The notes below the pieces were generated by a model. The model ran no database searches, was not told the DNA's origin, and worked only from the letters and a program-made list of their open reading frames with translations. Source: Corynebacterium sp. P3-F1 (lineage in GTDB: Bacteria; Actinomycetota; Actinomycetes; Mycobacteriales; Mycobacteriaceae). Taken from it: a stretch of 64,000 nt of DNA. Location of the stretch: positions 1,674,001-1,738,000 of the forward strand of contig NZ_CP129965.1 in NCBI RefSeq assembly GCF_030503635.1, given 5' to 3'. A program made the position numbers and the translations under genes. Shown piece after piece: positions 8,983 through 18,218 of this stretch (positions are counted from its first letter, which is position 1; every line of letters begins with the position of its first letter).

Positions 8983-9855
8983 TTAGCTCTTATCGATCGG
9001 CATGCGCACCATGTTTCCCCACTCGTACCACGAGCCGTCGTACAGGGAAACGTTCTCGTGGCCGAGCACGTGCCGGAGGATGAACCAGGTGTGCGCCGCG
9101 GATTGGCCGTTGCCGGAGTACGTGATCACCGGGGCATTCGCGGGAATGCCCGCGTACGCGGCGGCGATCGCTTTATAATCCTTGACTCGTCCGTTCGGGT
9201 GGACGGCATCACCCCACGGGTGGTTCACCGCACCCGGAATGTGGCCGTGGCGCAGAACAGGGAAAACGCGGGTTCGGTCCTGCTCCAGCTCGGTCTCGGA
9301 GCCGGCGTAGTATTCGGGGCCGCGGACGTCGATAAGCATGCTGCCAGCGTCGCGGTCGCGGACCTCGTCGACGAACGTGCGCCACGGCTTATCCATGCGC
9401 TCGACAACCGGGTAGTCCTGCGGCGGGTACTCCGGCACGGCGAAGGACGTGTCGCGCTCCTCGCCCATCCATGCGTCGCGGCCGCCGTCCAAAATGCGCA
9501 CGTCGGGGTGGCCGAACAGTTCGAAGACCCACGCGGTGTACGCAGCCCACCAGTTGTTGTGGTCGCCGTAAATGACCACCGTGTCTTCGCGGCCGATGCC
9601 CCGGGCGTTCATCAGCTCGGCGAACGCTTCACCGTCGATGAAATCGCGCACCACCTCGTCGTTGAGGTCCTTGTGCCAGTCGATGCGCACCGCACCGGGA
9701 ATGTGGCCGATGTCGTAGAGGAAGGCATCCTCGTCGGACTCGACCACCCGCAGGCCGTCCACTCCCAGACGAGCCGACAGCCAGGAGGCGGAGACGAATT
9801 TCTCCGGGTGCGCGAAGTCCTGGAATTGCGGGAACGGATCTGCGGGAATTCCCAT
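8983..9855 (-). CDS. sseA: Two-domain rhodanese-like protein with Ser in place of catalytic Cys
   Basis: 290 residues from ATG 9855, which has GGAGG eight bases upstream. Two rhodanese domains are visible: N-terminal, around YDIGHIPGAVRIDWH, and C-terminal, around RHGHIPGAVNHPW and YDGSWYEWGNM. Active thiosulfate sulfurtransferases carry a CxxGxx loop in the second domain, and M. tuberculosis SseA has CRIGERSSHTW there (from memory). Here the loop reads YSGNGQSAAHTWF, with a TCC serine codon at the catalytic position, and the whole protein has no cysteine. Its position next to accBC matches corynebacterial thtR/sseA. Fold and orthology are clear; sulfur transfer by the usual Cys mechanism is not possible. 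Confidence 0.88.
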   Translation of the reverse strand: MGIPADPFPQFQDFAHPEKFVSASWLSARLGVDGLRVVESDEDAFLYDIGHIPGAVRIDWHKDLNDEVVRDFIDGEAFAELMNARGIGREDTVVIYGDHNNWWAAYTAWVFELFGHPDVRILDGGRDAWMGEERDTSFAVPEYPPQDYPVVERMDKPWRTFVDEVRDRDAGSMLIDVRGPEYYAGSETELEQDRTRVFPVLRHGHIPGAVNHPWGDAVHPNGRVKDYKAIAAAYAGIPANAPVITYSGNGQSAAHTWFILRHVLGHENVSLYDGSWYEWGNMVRMPIDKS

Positions 9856-10117
9856 GGATAAACCTCCGCGTGCGGGGTGGACAAAACGGACAGAAAGAGG
9901 CCGCACAGTCCGTGCCTCCAGCCACTGCCAACCCTACCTGTGAACCCCCGGGGGTCGTGAACCAAAATGTGAGGTTTCGCGGCTGTGAGCTTAGTTACTA
10001 TCCATTTCACTCGCCCGGCGTGGCAGTGAAAAACACCCTAATCTCAAGGGGGGAACTCCCGGGAAAGGGAGACTGTTCCTCTCGCATTGAAAGCACTTAT
10101 CTGAAGGGGATTTCATC
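9856..10117 (+). promoter_or_regulatory. Divergent promoter region of the rhodanese and ATP-grasp genes
   Basis: 262 bases without a gene. The right half is comparatively AT-rich and has TANNNT-type -10 candidates: TACTAT at about 9996 and TAATCT at about 10040. A short CTCCC/GGGAG stem and the ribosome-binding sequence GAAGGGG before the GTG start at 10118 follow. No recognised operator was seen. Confidence 0.4.
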
Positions 10118-11179
10118 GTGCACAAGGCAATCGTCGTCTTCGAGGTTGAAGGCGGTTCCGACAAGTCCTTCGACGGCCACCGCAAGGACACTATGCCCAT
10201 CGTCAACGCCATCAAGGAGAAGGGCTGGAACTCCGAGGTCGTGTACTTCCGCCCGGAGTGGTCCGAGGACATCTTTAAGTACGTCTCCGAGAACTTCGAT
10301 GCGTACATCTCCCGCGTGAACCCGGGCAACATCCCGGGCGGCGAGAAGGGTTACTTCGACCTGCTCACCCGCCTCTCCGAGGCAGGCCTTGTGGGCATGT
10401 CCACCCCGGAAGAAATGGTTTCCTACGGTGCCAAGGACGCCCTGGTCAAGCTGAACAAGACCGACCTGGTGCCGGAAGACACCGCTGCCTACTACGACGT
10501 CGAGTCCTTCCACGAGACGTTCCCGACCTCCCTGTCCTACGGTGAGCGCGTGCTGAAGCAGAACCGCGGCTCCACCGGCTCCGGCATCTGGCGTGTCCGT
10601 CTCGCTGACGAGTCCCTCGCCGAGTCCGTCGAGCCGGGCACCGCTCTGCCGCTGGACACCAAGCTCAAGTGCACCGAGGCTGTGGACAACCACACCGAGG
10701 ACCGCGAGCTGGGCGAGTTCATGGACTTCTGCGACCAGTACATCATCGGCGACAACGGCATGCTCGTGGATATGCGCTTCATGCCGCGCATCGTCGAGGG
10801 TGAGATCCGCATCCTCCTCGTGGGCCCGCACCCGGTCTTCGTCGTGCACAAGAAACCGGCCGAGGGCGGCGACGCGTTCTCCGCGACCCTGTTCTCGGGC
10901 GCTAAGTACACCTACAACAAGCCGGAGGAGTGGCAGGAGCTCGTCGACATGTTCGCCGAGGCCCGCCCGGTCATCGCCGAGAACCTCGGCGGCGACAACA
11001 TCCCGCTGATTTGGACCGCTGACTTCATGCTCGCCGATGACGACGAGACCGGCGAGGACACCTACGTCCTCGGCGAGATCAACTGCTCCTGCGTTGGCTT
11101 CACCTCCGAGCTGGACATGGGCATCCAGGAAATGGTTGCCGAGGAGGCCATCAAGCGCGTCGAGGAGAAGAACGCCTAA
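10118..11179 (+). CDS. ATP-grasp-like protein of the Cj0069 type
   Basis: 353 residues from GTG 10118, preceded by AAGGGG. The sequence runs from an alpha/beta N-terminus (IVVFEVEGGSDKSFDGH) through VLKQNRGSTGSGIWRV, which looks like the ATP-grasp lysine and glycine-rich loop, to acidic residues in VDMRFMPRIVEGEIR and a C-terminal ELDMGIQEMV. This resembles proteins annotated as the Cj0069 family, whose substrate is unknown; that family name is from memory. It is rich in acidic residues and strongly adapted in codon use (GTC, CTC, AAG), which suggests high expression. It is transcribed alone and ends in an unusually structured 3' region. Confidence 0.75.
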   Translation: MHKAIVVFEVEGGSDKSFDGHRKDTMPIVNAIKEKGWNSEVVYFRPEWSEDIFKYVSENFDAYISRVNPGNIPGGEKGYFDLLTRLSEAGLVGMSTPEEMVSYGAKDALVKLNKTDLVPEDTAAYYDVESFHETFPTSLSYGERVLKQNRGSTGSGIWRVRLADESLAESVEPGTALPLDTKLKCTEAVDNHTEDRELGEFMDFCDQYIIGDNGMLVDMRFMPRIVEGEIRILLVGPHPVFVVHKKPAEGGDAFSATLFSGAKYTYNKPEEWQELVDMFAEARPVIAENLGGDNIPLIWTADFMLADDDETGEDTYVLGEINCSCVGFTSELDMGIQEMVAEEAIKRVEEKNA

Positions 11180-11196
11180 GAGCGAAGCGCTTATCT

Positions 11197-11329
11197 AAAG
11201 CCCCGGGCTCTACCTTCACTAGATCTGTTTGCAATCGCCTTCTGAAACCCCAGCCGGCACATTGCTGGTGGGGGGAGTAGGGATTCAGATTTCATCCGGA
11301 TCTAGCGGGCAGAGTGTCCGGGGCTTTTT
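11197..11329 (+). terminator. Nested three-stem RNA structure ending in a T-run
   Basis: Downstream of the ATP-grasp gene, AAAGCCCCGG (11197-11206) pairs with CCGGGGCTTT (11318-11327), extended inward by CTCT/AGAG (11208-11211 with 11311-11314). Inside, CTAGATC (11219-11225) pairs with GATCTAG (11299-11305), and an inner hairpin pairs CCAGC (11250-11254) with GCTGG (11264-11268). TTTTT follows. It is a plausible intrinsic terminator, but the nesting is unusual. Confidence 0.65.
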
Positions 11330-11426
11330 GCTGCCGCTTTTTTTGGGGTGGCTGCGTTTGGGTTGGTGGCTGCGTGTCGGGCGCGGATGGACTGCTTGGC
11401 GGGGCTGGCGCACACCGCTGAAAACG

Positions 11427-11519
11427 CAAATACCTATTCCTGGATACCTATCTTCAAGGTGACGCCGTTGGGCTGGGAAACGTCGACCTTGTGAATAGGT
11501 GTCCTGGAATAGGTATTTG
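11427..11519. repeat. Long imperfect inverted repeat with 34-bp arms
   Basis: The arm 11427-11460, beginning CAAATACCTATTCCTGGA, is matched by the reverse complement of 11486-11519 at about 29 of 34 positions. Each arm itself contains two ACCTAT boxes. The 25-base centre holds a further GACG/CGTC pair. It is not coding and lies between convergent genes. No T-run follows, so it is not a typical terminator. Confidence 0.7.
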
Positions 11520-11613
11520 GCCCGAAGGTGGGGTGAACGGGTTCTAGCGAGCGAGGGGGGCGAAAGGGCCCCGCTTCGCTACCTCGGCCTCGGCTACCCC
11601 CGATTCGCCGCGG

Positions 11614-13173
11614 TTACGCCTCGCCGGCGATCAGCTGAGCTGCGCGCTCACCGATGACGTAGCAGGTGATGTTCGGATTGATGGCCACGATCTGCGGCAT
11701 GACCGAAGCATCGGCGACGCGGAGGTTCTTGACGCCCTTGACACGCAGCTGCGGGTCGAGCGGGGACATCTCGTCGTCATCGGAACCCATGCGTACGGTG
11801 CCCACCGGGTGGTAGACGGTGTTGTGGGTCTTGGAGATGTAGTCGGCGATCTCCTCGTCGGTCTGCACGTCCGCGCCGGGGGAGAGCTCGCGGGCGACAA
11901 TGTCCTTGAGGGCCGGCTGGCTGGCGATCTTGCGGGCCAGCTTGATGCCCTCGACAGCGATGCGCATGTCGTAGCCCTCTTCATCGGTGAAATAGCGCGG
12001 GTCGACCTTGGGCTTGTCGCGGTAGTCGTTGGAGCGCAGGCGGACGGTGCCGCGGGAGCGGGCGTGGCAAACATTCGGGGTCAGTGCGAAAGCTTCGTCG
12101 GACTGCGGGTAGCCCTGACGTGCGGTGTGCATGTCGAAGGGGGTGCAGCCGTAGTGCATCATCAAGTCCGGCAAATCGGTGTCGTCGTCGATCTGGGTGA
12201 AGATGCCGATCTCCCACCACTGGGTGGAATCGCGCACCATCGGCACTTTGGACTCGAACTGGATCACAGCTTCCGGGTGGTCCTGGAGGTTGGATCCGAC
12301 ACCGGGGGCGTCGACACGCACGTCGATGTTGAACTCCTCGAGGTGCTCGCGCGGGCCGATGCCGGAGAGCATGAGCAACTGCGGTGTGTTGATTGCGCCG
12401 GCGGAAATGATGACTTCCTTGTTGGCGCTGATGGTGGCCTTGCGGTTGAAAGCGTCGGCGAGGTACTCGACACCGGTGGCGGTGTTGTCATCGTCGAAAA
12501 GAATGCGGGTGACCCACATACCGGTGAGAATGTCGAGGTTCTCGCGGTTCTCGTTGGGGTGTAAGTAGGACACGGCGGAGGATGCGCGGGTGTTGTCGCC
12601 GTGGGAGTTGATCTGGAAGAACTCCGCGCCGTGCTTGACGGTTTCGCCGGTGTTGAACTTTTTGCGCGGCAGCCCTGCTTCCTCGCACGCGTCGAGCACA
12701 GCGGTGCCCACCGGGTCGACCTGCGGGACGTCCATGATTTCGACCGGGCCGTCGTGGCCGTACTGGTCACCCTCGCGGGAGTTGGTCTCCAGCTTCTTGA
12801 TCAAAGGGAGGATGTTCTCCGGGGACCAGTCATTGGCGCCGAGCTTCTCCCAGATCTCCAAGTCCTCAGCCGGGGTGTGGAAGGCGATGCAGGAGTTGTG
12901 GGAGGAACAGCCGCCGAGCACCTTCGCGCGGGCGTGGCGCATGAACGAGTTGCCGTTCTCCTGCTCTTCGATGGGGTAGTCCCAGTCCAGTCCGGATTCA
13001 AGCAGTTCGGGCCAGCGCTTCAGGGACAGGACCTCGTCGTAGTCGCGGTCGTCGGGGCCCGCTTCGAGGAGGGCGACGGTGACGTCGGGGTTCTCGGACA
13101 GGCGGGCGGCTACAGCTGCGCCGGAGGAACCGCCGCCGATAACGATGTAGTCGTAGGAATCGCGAATAGTCAT
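11614..13173 (-). CDS. betA: Choline dehydrogenase/oxidase, GMC family
   Basis: 519-residue FAD enzyme that oxidises choline to betaine aldehyde. It has the Rossmann motif GGGSSG (about residues 13-18), the GMC signature with GGCSSHNSC, whose His (about 92) matches the residue that binds FAD covalently in Arthrobacter choline oxidase, and the C-terminal catalytic NTVYHPVGT and NPNIT segments (His/Asn pair). Its close resemblance to Arthrobacter CodA (from memory) makes an oxygen-using choline oxidase as likely as a dehydrogenase. It follows betB on the same strand with 35 bases between them. It starts at ATG 13173 with AAGGAG upstream. Confidence 0.93.
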   Translation of the reverse strand: MTIRDSYDYIVIGGGSSGAAVAARLSENPDVTVALLEAGPDDRDYDEVLSLKRWPELLESGLDWDYPIEEQENGNSFMRHARAKVLGGCSSHNSCIAFHTPAEDLEIWEKLGANDWSPENILPLIKKLETNSREGDQYGHDGPVEIMDVPQVDPVGTAVLDACEEAGLPRKKFNTGETVKHGAEFFQINSHGDNTRASSAVSYLHPNENRENLDILTGMWVTRILFDDDNTATGVEYLADAFNRKATISANKEVIISAGAINTPQLLMLSGIGPREHLEEFNIDVRVDAPGVGSNLQDHPEAVIQFESKVPMVRDSTQWWEIGIFTQIDDDTDLPDLMMHYGCTPFDMHTARQGYPQSDEAFALTPNVCHARSRGTVRLRSNDYRDKPKVDPRYFTDEEGYDMRIAVEGIKLARKIASQPALKDIVARELSPGADVQTDEEIADYISKTHNTVYHPVGTVRMGSDDDEMSPLDPQLRVKGVKNLRVADASVMPQIVAINPNITCYVIGERAAQLIAGEA

Positions 13174-13208
13174 GAATGCTCCTTAAAGAGAAAGTCGAAA
13201 AGGGGTAT

Positions 13209-14693
13209 TTAGGACTGTTTGTTCGGGAACCAGCCGGTCACTGCGGGCTCGGTGTTGTGGTAGATGTGCTTGGACTGCTGGTACTCCTCCAAGCCGGTGT
13301 GGCCGAGCTCGCGGCCGATGCCGGACATCTTGAAACCACCCCACTCCGCCTGCGGAATGTAGGGGTGGTAGTCGTTGATCCAGATGGTGCCGTGCTGCAG
13401 GCCGCGGGAAACGCGGTTAGCGGTGCCCATGTCGGAGGTCCACACTGCGCCGGCCAAACCGTATTCGGTGTCGTTGGCGGTGGCGATGGCTTCTTCCTCG
13501 GTGGAGAAGCTCTCCACGGTGATAACGGGGCCGAAACCTTCTTCTTGCACGGCCGGGTTGTCGCTGGAGCACTGGTCCAGGACGGTCGGGGAGTAGAAGA
13601 AGCCGTCCTTGTGCTCTTCGCCGCCCCAGTCGTGGCCGCAGCGCAGGCGGGCGCCGGCTTTGATGCCGCGCTCGACGTAGTCGGTGACCTTGTCGCGGTG
13701 CTCCTTGGAAATCAGCGGGCCCGTCTCGGCTTTCTCGTCGAAGGGGCCGCCCATGACAATGTCCTTGGCGCGGGCGACGAGGTCGTCGACGAAGCGCTCG
13801 GCGATGGACTCGTGGATGATCAGGCGGGTGCCGGCGGAGCAAACGAGGCCGGAATCCATGAACGCGGCGTTGAGGGCGTTGTCCAGCGCCGCGTCGTAGT
13901 CAGCGTCGGCGAAGATGACGTTCGGGTTCTTTCCGCCCAGCTCGAGCGCGACCTGCTTCACGCCCTCGGCGGCGGACTTGGCGATGATGCGGCCGGTTTC
14001 CAGGCCGCCGGTGAAGGAGACGAGGTTCACCTCCGGGTGAGAGGAGAGCACGGAACCGACATTCGCACCGTCGCCGGTGACCACATTGGCCACGCCCTTC
14101 GGCAGGCCGAGCTCGTCCATAAGCTCGACGATCTTGATGGTGGTGTGCGGGGTGAGCTCGGAGGGCTTGATCACGAAGGTGTTGCCCGCGGCGATGGCCG
14201 GTGCGATCTTCCACGATGCCTGGAGTAGCGGGAAGTTCCACGGGGTGATCATTCCGCAGACACCGATCGGCTCGTTGACGACGCGGTCGATGACGGTGTC
14301 GTCGCCGGCGTCGACAAGCCGGCCCGGGTTGGAATCGGCGACTTTGCCGAAGTAGCGGAAGCAGTTGGCGATGTCTTCCATATCGCCCTCCGCCTCGACG
14401 AGGCGTTTGCCGGTGTCTAATGCCTCAGCGTTGGCGAATTCATCCTTTCGGCGCAGAAGCTCGTCGCCCACCTTGATCAGGAAGTCGCCGCGCTCGGCAG
14501 CGGGAGTGTTGCGCCACTCGCCTTTGTCGAAGGCGGCGCGGGCGGCCAGGACAGCGCGCTCGGCGTCGCCGGATGTGCCCTCGGAAACCGTGCCCACTTC
14601 GCGGCCGTCGGCCGGGCAGTAAATCTCGCGGGTCGCGCCGTTTTCGGCCGGCACCCACTCACCGTCAATGAACAAGGTCTTCGCCTGTGGCAT
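13209..14693 (-). CDS. betB: Betaine-aldehyde dehydrogenase
   Basis: 494 residues from ATG 14693 ([13 protein letters not shown]), the usual family N-terminus; GGAAAGGACC lies upstream. Aldehyde dehydrogenase motifs are intact: NAD-binding TPWNFPL, the catalytic Glu in LELGGKNPN and the catalytic Cys in [12 protein letters not shown]. It converts betaine aldehyde to the osmoprotectant glycine betaine with NAD(P)+. It lies between betT and betA, all on the minus strand, forming a choline uptake and oxidation unit. No BetI-type repressor gene is near. Confidence 0.94.
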   Translation of the reverse strand: MPQAKTLFIDGEWVPAENGATREIYCPADGREVGTVSEGTSGDAERAVLAARAAFDKGEWRNTPAAERGDFLIKVGDELLRRKDEFANAEALDTGKRLVEAEGDMEDIANCFRYFGKVADSNPGRLVDAGDDTVIDRVVNEPIGVCGMITPWNFPLLQASWKIAPAIAAGNTFVIKPSELTPHTTIKIVELMDELGLPKGVANVVTGDGANVGSVLSSHPEVNLVSFTGGLETGRIIAKSAAEGVKQVALELGGKNPNVIFADADYDAALDNALNAAFMDSGLVCSAGTRLIIHESIAERFVDDLVARAKDIVMGGPFDEKAETGPLISKEHRDKVTDYVERGIKAGARLRCGHDWGGEEHKDGFFYSPTVLDQCSSDNPAVQEEGFGPVITVESFSTEEEAIATANDTEYGLAGAVWTSDMGTANRVSRGLQHGTIWINDYHPYIPQAEWGGFKMSGIGRELGHTGLEEYQQSKHIYHNTEPAVTGWFPNKQS

Positions 14694-14799
14694 TGAGTTA
14701 CAGGTCCTTTCCAAAATTCGTGGAGATGGAAGTTTGTTTGGTCACGGCAGCGTCACCCGCAGCCGGGCTTTCCCCAACCGAGGGTACCGATGTACGGAT

Positions 14800-17049
14800 T
14801 CAGCTCTCCGTGTTCTCAGCCACATCGATATTCGCACCTGCGTCGTCCCATTTCGTGGGAGCGGGAACGGAGGAATCGGCGATGACGTGACCGCTGGCTT
14901 CGTCGGCCATATCCATGTACACGAGGTGACGGTCGAAGAAGCTGATCACGTCCTGAATCACCTGATCGTGGGTGTAGCCGATGACGTTGTGGCCGCGGGT
15001 GCCGCGGGCGTTGAACACTTCGACGCGATAGAAATACTCTTGACCTTCTGCCGCGTTGGTGGCGTAGCTGGGCACCTCGTAAGCCAGCGGTACGAGCTGG
15101 TATTTGAACTCGTCGTGGTCGGTGAACCCCATGGTCAGGTCGATGAACGGCAGGTGAGTCTCCTCGTTGACGCTTTCAGTGAGCTGGATTTCGGTGCCGA
15201 GTTTCTCGAGTTCCGCAGCGACTTCGCGCACTGCTGGGCCGGCCACGTTCTCCATGAACTCAACGGCGTCGTCGCGTGTGGGGAAGTAGACGCGGCGGGC
15301 GAGGCGTTCCTTCCAGTCGCACCCGTCGTCACCGGTGGAGGAGCCGGACATGGAGCGTGAAGCCATCGTGAGTTCATGCGAGTTCATAGCGCGTTTCTCT
15401 GCACGCAGGACCTTCAGCACTGATGCCATGAGCAGGTACATCACAACGGAGAACGGCAAACCGATGAGGACGGTTGCGGCTTGGAGCGTGTACACGCCGT
15501 CGACAAGCAGCATGGCCAGCGTCAGCGCACCGATGACCACGGCCCAGAAGATGCGCAGCCAGGGTGCGCCGTCGGTGTCGCCGCGGGTGGCGTAGGAGGT
15601 CATGTTGGCCATCACCAGAGAACCGGAATCGGCGGAGGTGACGTAGAACAGCAGGCCGACGATGACGGCGAGACCGATGAGGAAGGTTGCGCCCGGGTAC
15701 TGGGACAGCAGGTTGAAGAAGCCGGATTCTGGGACCTCCACTGCTTCATTGAGGAAGGCATCGTCGCCCGCCTGGAAGTGCGCCAGGGCGGAGTTGGAGA
15801 AGATAGAGATGAACAACAGGATGAATCCCGGCGGGACGATGAGCACGCCGATGATGAATTCGCGCAGCGTACGTCCGCGGGAGATGCGGGTGAGGAACAG
15901 CCCGACGAACGGCGCCCAGGCAATCCACCAGGCCCAGAAGAAGACGGTCCAGTCCTGCAGCCATTGGTCGGCCGGGTAGTCCGGGGCGCCGGCGGAGTAG
16001 CCGAAGGTGGCGAACAGCATCGAGGGCAGACGTGCAATGGAGTCGCCGGCGTTTTGCACGAGCTGCTTGAGCAGTTGGGCGGTATCGCCGGCTAGCAGGA
16101 TGTAGAGCAATAGCCCCAGGGCAAGGAACACGTTGAGTTCCGACAGACGTCGAATGCCCTTATCGACGCCTGAGACGGCCGAAATCGTCGCGATCGTCAC
16201 CGACACGACAATGAGCGCGGTCCAGACAGTGATGTTGTTCGGAATATCGAACAGTGCGCTCAGGCCGTAGTTGAGGAAGACCACGCCGATGCCTAGCGAT
16301 GTGCCGATACCGAAGATGGTGCCGATCGTGGCCACGACATCGACGGTGTCTCCGGCCGCACCTTTGATGCGTTTACCGAACAGAGGGGCGAGCGCCGAGC
16401 GGATGGACAGGGGTAGGTGGTAGCGGTAGGCGGCGAGTCCCAGAGCGACACCCATGAGCGCGTACATCGACCAGCCGGGAATGCCGTAGTGGAAAATGGT
16501 CCAGACTGGCGCCATGCGCGCGGCTTCGTCGGAAAGCGGTGTGTTATCTGGGGGAGTGAGGAAGTTCGTGGCCGGGCCGGAGACGGCGAAGAACATCAGG
16601 TCCACACCGATGCCGGCGGCGAACAGCATCGACGCCCAGGTGAACAGGCTGAACTGTGGACGCGAGTGGTCGGGGCCGAGCCGGATGTCGCCGAATTTGC
16701 TCAGCGCCACCGACAGCACGAAGACCACGATGAGTGCTGCGGTGAGGACGTAGTACCAGCCGAATGTGCGGCCGATCCAGTCCATGGAGCCGAAGATGAC
16801 CGTTTCGGCCTGGTCAGGGAAGATCGCCGACCAGAGCACGAATCCGACGATCAAAATGCCGGATGCGATGAAGACCGGTTTGTTGACGCGGGCGTAGCCT
16901 TTCGCGTCCAACTCCTCGTGGGCCTCATTGTGGAAGCTCTCCGCTGCGAAGTCCTCACGGCCCGAGGCGTTGTCCGATTTTGAGTTCTTTGACGTTTTCA
17001 CTGCTCTGTCAGGGGCAGAAGTGCGAGCGCGTGATGCGTCGGTGCTCAA
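14800..17049 (-). CDS. betT: BCCT-family choline/betaine transporter with long C-terminal domain
   Basis: 749 residues: a hydrophilic N-terminal tail of about 55, twelve membrane helices with the BCCT tryptophan-rich segment (WTVFFWAWWIAWAPFVGLF), and a cytoplasmic C-terminal region of about 200 residues, much longer than in BetP, as in BetT-type carriers. It imports choline, driven by an ion or proton gradient, and the tail probably senses osmotic conditions. The start is TTG 17049, supported by AAGGAG five bases upstream; GTG 17001 is the alternative. It heads the betT-betB-betA strand, with 106 bases before betB. Confidence 0.92.
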   Translation of the reverse strand: MSTDASRARTSAPDRAVKTSKNSKSDNASGREDFAAESFHNEAHEELDAKGYARVNKPVFIASGILIVGFVLWSAIFPDQAETVIFGSMDWIGRTFGWYYVLTAALIVVFVLSVALSKFGDIRLGPDHSRPQFSLFTWASMLFAAGIGVDLMFFAVSGPATNFLTPPDNTPLSDEAARMAPVWTIFHYGIPGWSMYALMGVALGLAAYRYHLPLSIRSALAPLFGKRIKGAAGDTVDVVATIGTIFGIGTSLGIGVVFLNYGLSALFDIPNNITVWTALIVVSVTIATISAVSGVDKGIRRLSELNVFLALGLLLYILLAGDTAQLLKQLVQNAGDSIARLPSMLFATFGYSAGAPDYPADQWLQDWTVFFWAWWIAWAPFVGLFLTRISRGRTLREFIIGVLIVPPGFILLFISIFSNSALAHFQAGDDAFLNEAVEVPESGFFNLLSQYPGATFLIGLAVIVGLLFYVTSADSGSLVMANMTSYATRGDTDGAPWLRIFWAVVIGALTLAMLLVDGVYTLQAATVLIGLPFSVVMYLLMASVLKVLRAEKRAMNSHELTMASRSMSGSSTGDDGCDWKERLARRVYFPTRDDAVEFMENVAGPAVREVAAELEKLGTEIQLTESVNEETHLPFIDLTMGFTDHDEFKYQLVPLAYEVPSYATNAAEGQEYFYRVEVFNARGTRGHNVIGYTHDQVIQDVISFFDRHLVYMDMADEASGHVIADSSVPAPTKWDDAGANIDVAENTES

Positions 17050-17209
17050 CGTTGCTCCTTACATATTCATTTAGGAAACGGAAAAATGATCAAATGCTGC
17101 GCGTAGGTGCACGCAACTTCATCACATTAGCGAGAAGCCGAGCACTTTTCCGAGCTGAACCGTAGACTACGTATGGTCGAAACAGCGAAAGATTTGTAAA
17201 GGATTACGC

Positions 17210-18199
17210 ATGTCTACCCCGTACAACCCTGAGAACTCCTCGAACCAGGACAGCGGCTCTAACTCGTCGAACACCTCCGGATCGGAGAGCACAGGCACCT
17301 CGTCCTACGGTTCGTCTGATTCGTTCGGGTCGGCTGACTCCTTCGGTTCCTACGGTGCGGCGTCCGCCAGCTCCAGCTCCACCGGGGCAGACGAGAACGC
17401 CTCCGGCGCGTACGGCTCCACCGGCTTCGGCGCACCTGCCACCGGTTCCTACGGCAACGGCTCCTACGACACCGGCTCCTACGGTGCAGGTTCGTACGGC
17501 ACTGGCTCCTACGGCACCGACTCGGCGAGCATCGACGGCCAGACCGGTACCGGCTCGAGCACCACCGATGCCTCCGGTTCCACCGGTTCCACCGCAGCGA
17601 GCTCCTCGTCTTCCACTGGCGCCGCTTCGAGCCAGGACGCTTTCGGCTTCGGCTCCTATGGCCAGACCACGTACCCGGCACAGTCGGCCCAGGCCGCCCC
17701 GGCTGCGCAGCCCACCCAGACTGCACAGACCGCCCAGGTCCAGCCCGGACAGACCGGTTTCGGTGAGCAGGGCTACCAGGCGGCCGCTCCCGCGCAGTAC
17801 GGCTCCGACTACCAGGTCGGTTACCCGGGCCAGCCTGTCGGTGGCCCGATCCAGCCGCAGCAGAAGAGCTTCTTCGCGTCGCTGTTCGATTTCAGCTTCC
17901 GCCACTTTGTCACCGACGACTTTGCCAAGGCGCTCTACATCATCCTGATTGTCACCCAGGCCGTCATTTGGGTCATGGGTCTCGTCGGCGCGATCGTGGG
18001 CACGGTGGCCACCTTCGGCGTCGGCTTCATTGCTATCTTCCTCTGGCTCATCTTCGGCACTCTGTGGACCCTGCTGAACATTATCTTCGGCCGCGTGACG
18101 CTTGAGTTCTTCATCTCAATCGTCCGCTTGTACCACAATTCCGAGACGATCATGCAGCAGAACCAGCGCCTTATCCAGCTCGCTGAGCAGGATAAGTAA
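17210..18199 (+). CDS. DUF4282 membrane protein with long Ser/Gly/Tyr-rich N-terminus
   Basis: 329 residues from ATG 17210. Residues 1 to about 155 are almost only Ser, Gly, Thr, Tyr and Ala with recurring GSYG/YGTG units. Residues of about 155-215 are Gln/Ala/Pro/Gly-rich. The last 110 residues form a DUF4282 domain with two membrane helices (ALYIILIVTQAVIWVMGLVG and FGVGFIAIFLWLIFGTLW) and an RLYHNSETIM end. DUF4282 function is unknown. The head is probably disordered and cytoplasmic, and tyrosine-spaced low-complexity sequence of this kind can favour self-association (inference). It is divergent from betT and ends before a GC-rich hairpin. Confidence 0.85.
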   Translation: MSTPYNPENSSNQDSGSNSSNTSGSESTGTSSYGSSDSFGSADSFGSYGAASASSSSTGADENASGAYGSTGFGAPATGSYGNGSYDTGSYGAGSYGTGSYGTDSASIDGQTGTGSSTTDASGSTGSTAASSSSSTGAASSQDAFGFGSYGQTTYPAQSAQAAPAAQPTQTAQTAQVQPGQTGFGEQGYQAAAPAQYGSDYQVGYPGQPVGGPIQPQQKSFFASLFDFSFRHFVTDDFAKALYIILIVTQAVIWVMGLVGAIVGTVATFGVGFIAIFLWLIFGTLWTLLNIIFGRVTLEFFISIVRLYHNSETIMQQNQRLIQLAEQDK

Positions 18200-18218
18200 G
18201 CGTTCGAAGCGCTCGTCC

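Noticed and set aside
17241..17640. The repeated GSYG-coding DNA as a tandem DNA repeat or CRISPR-like array
   Set aside because: The periodicity comes from the low-complexity protein coded here; the units are short and irregular at the DNA level.
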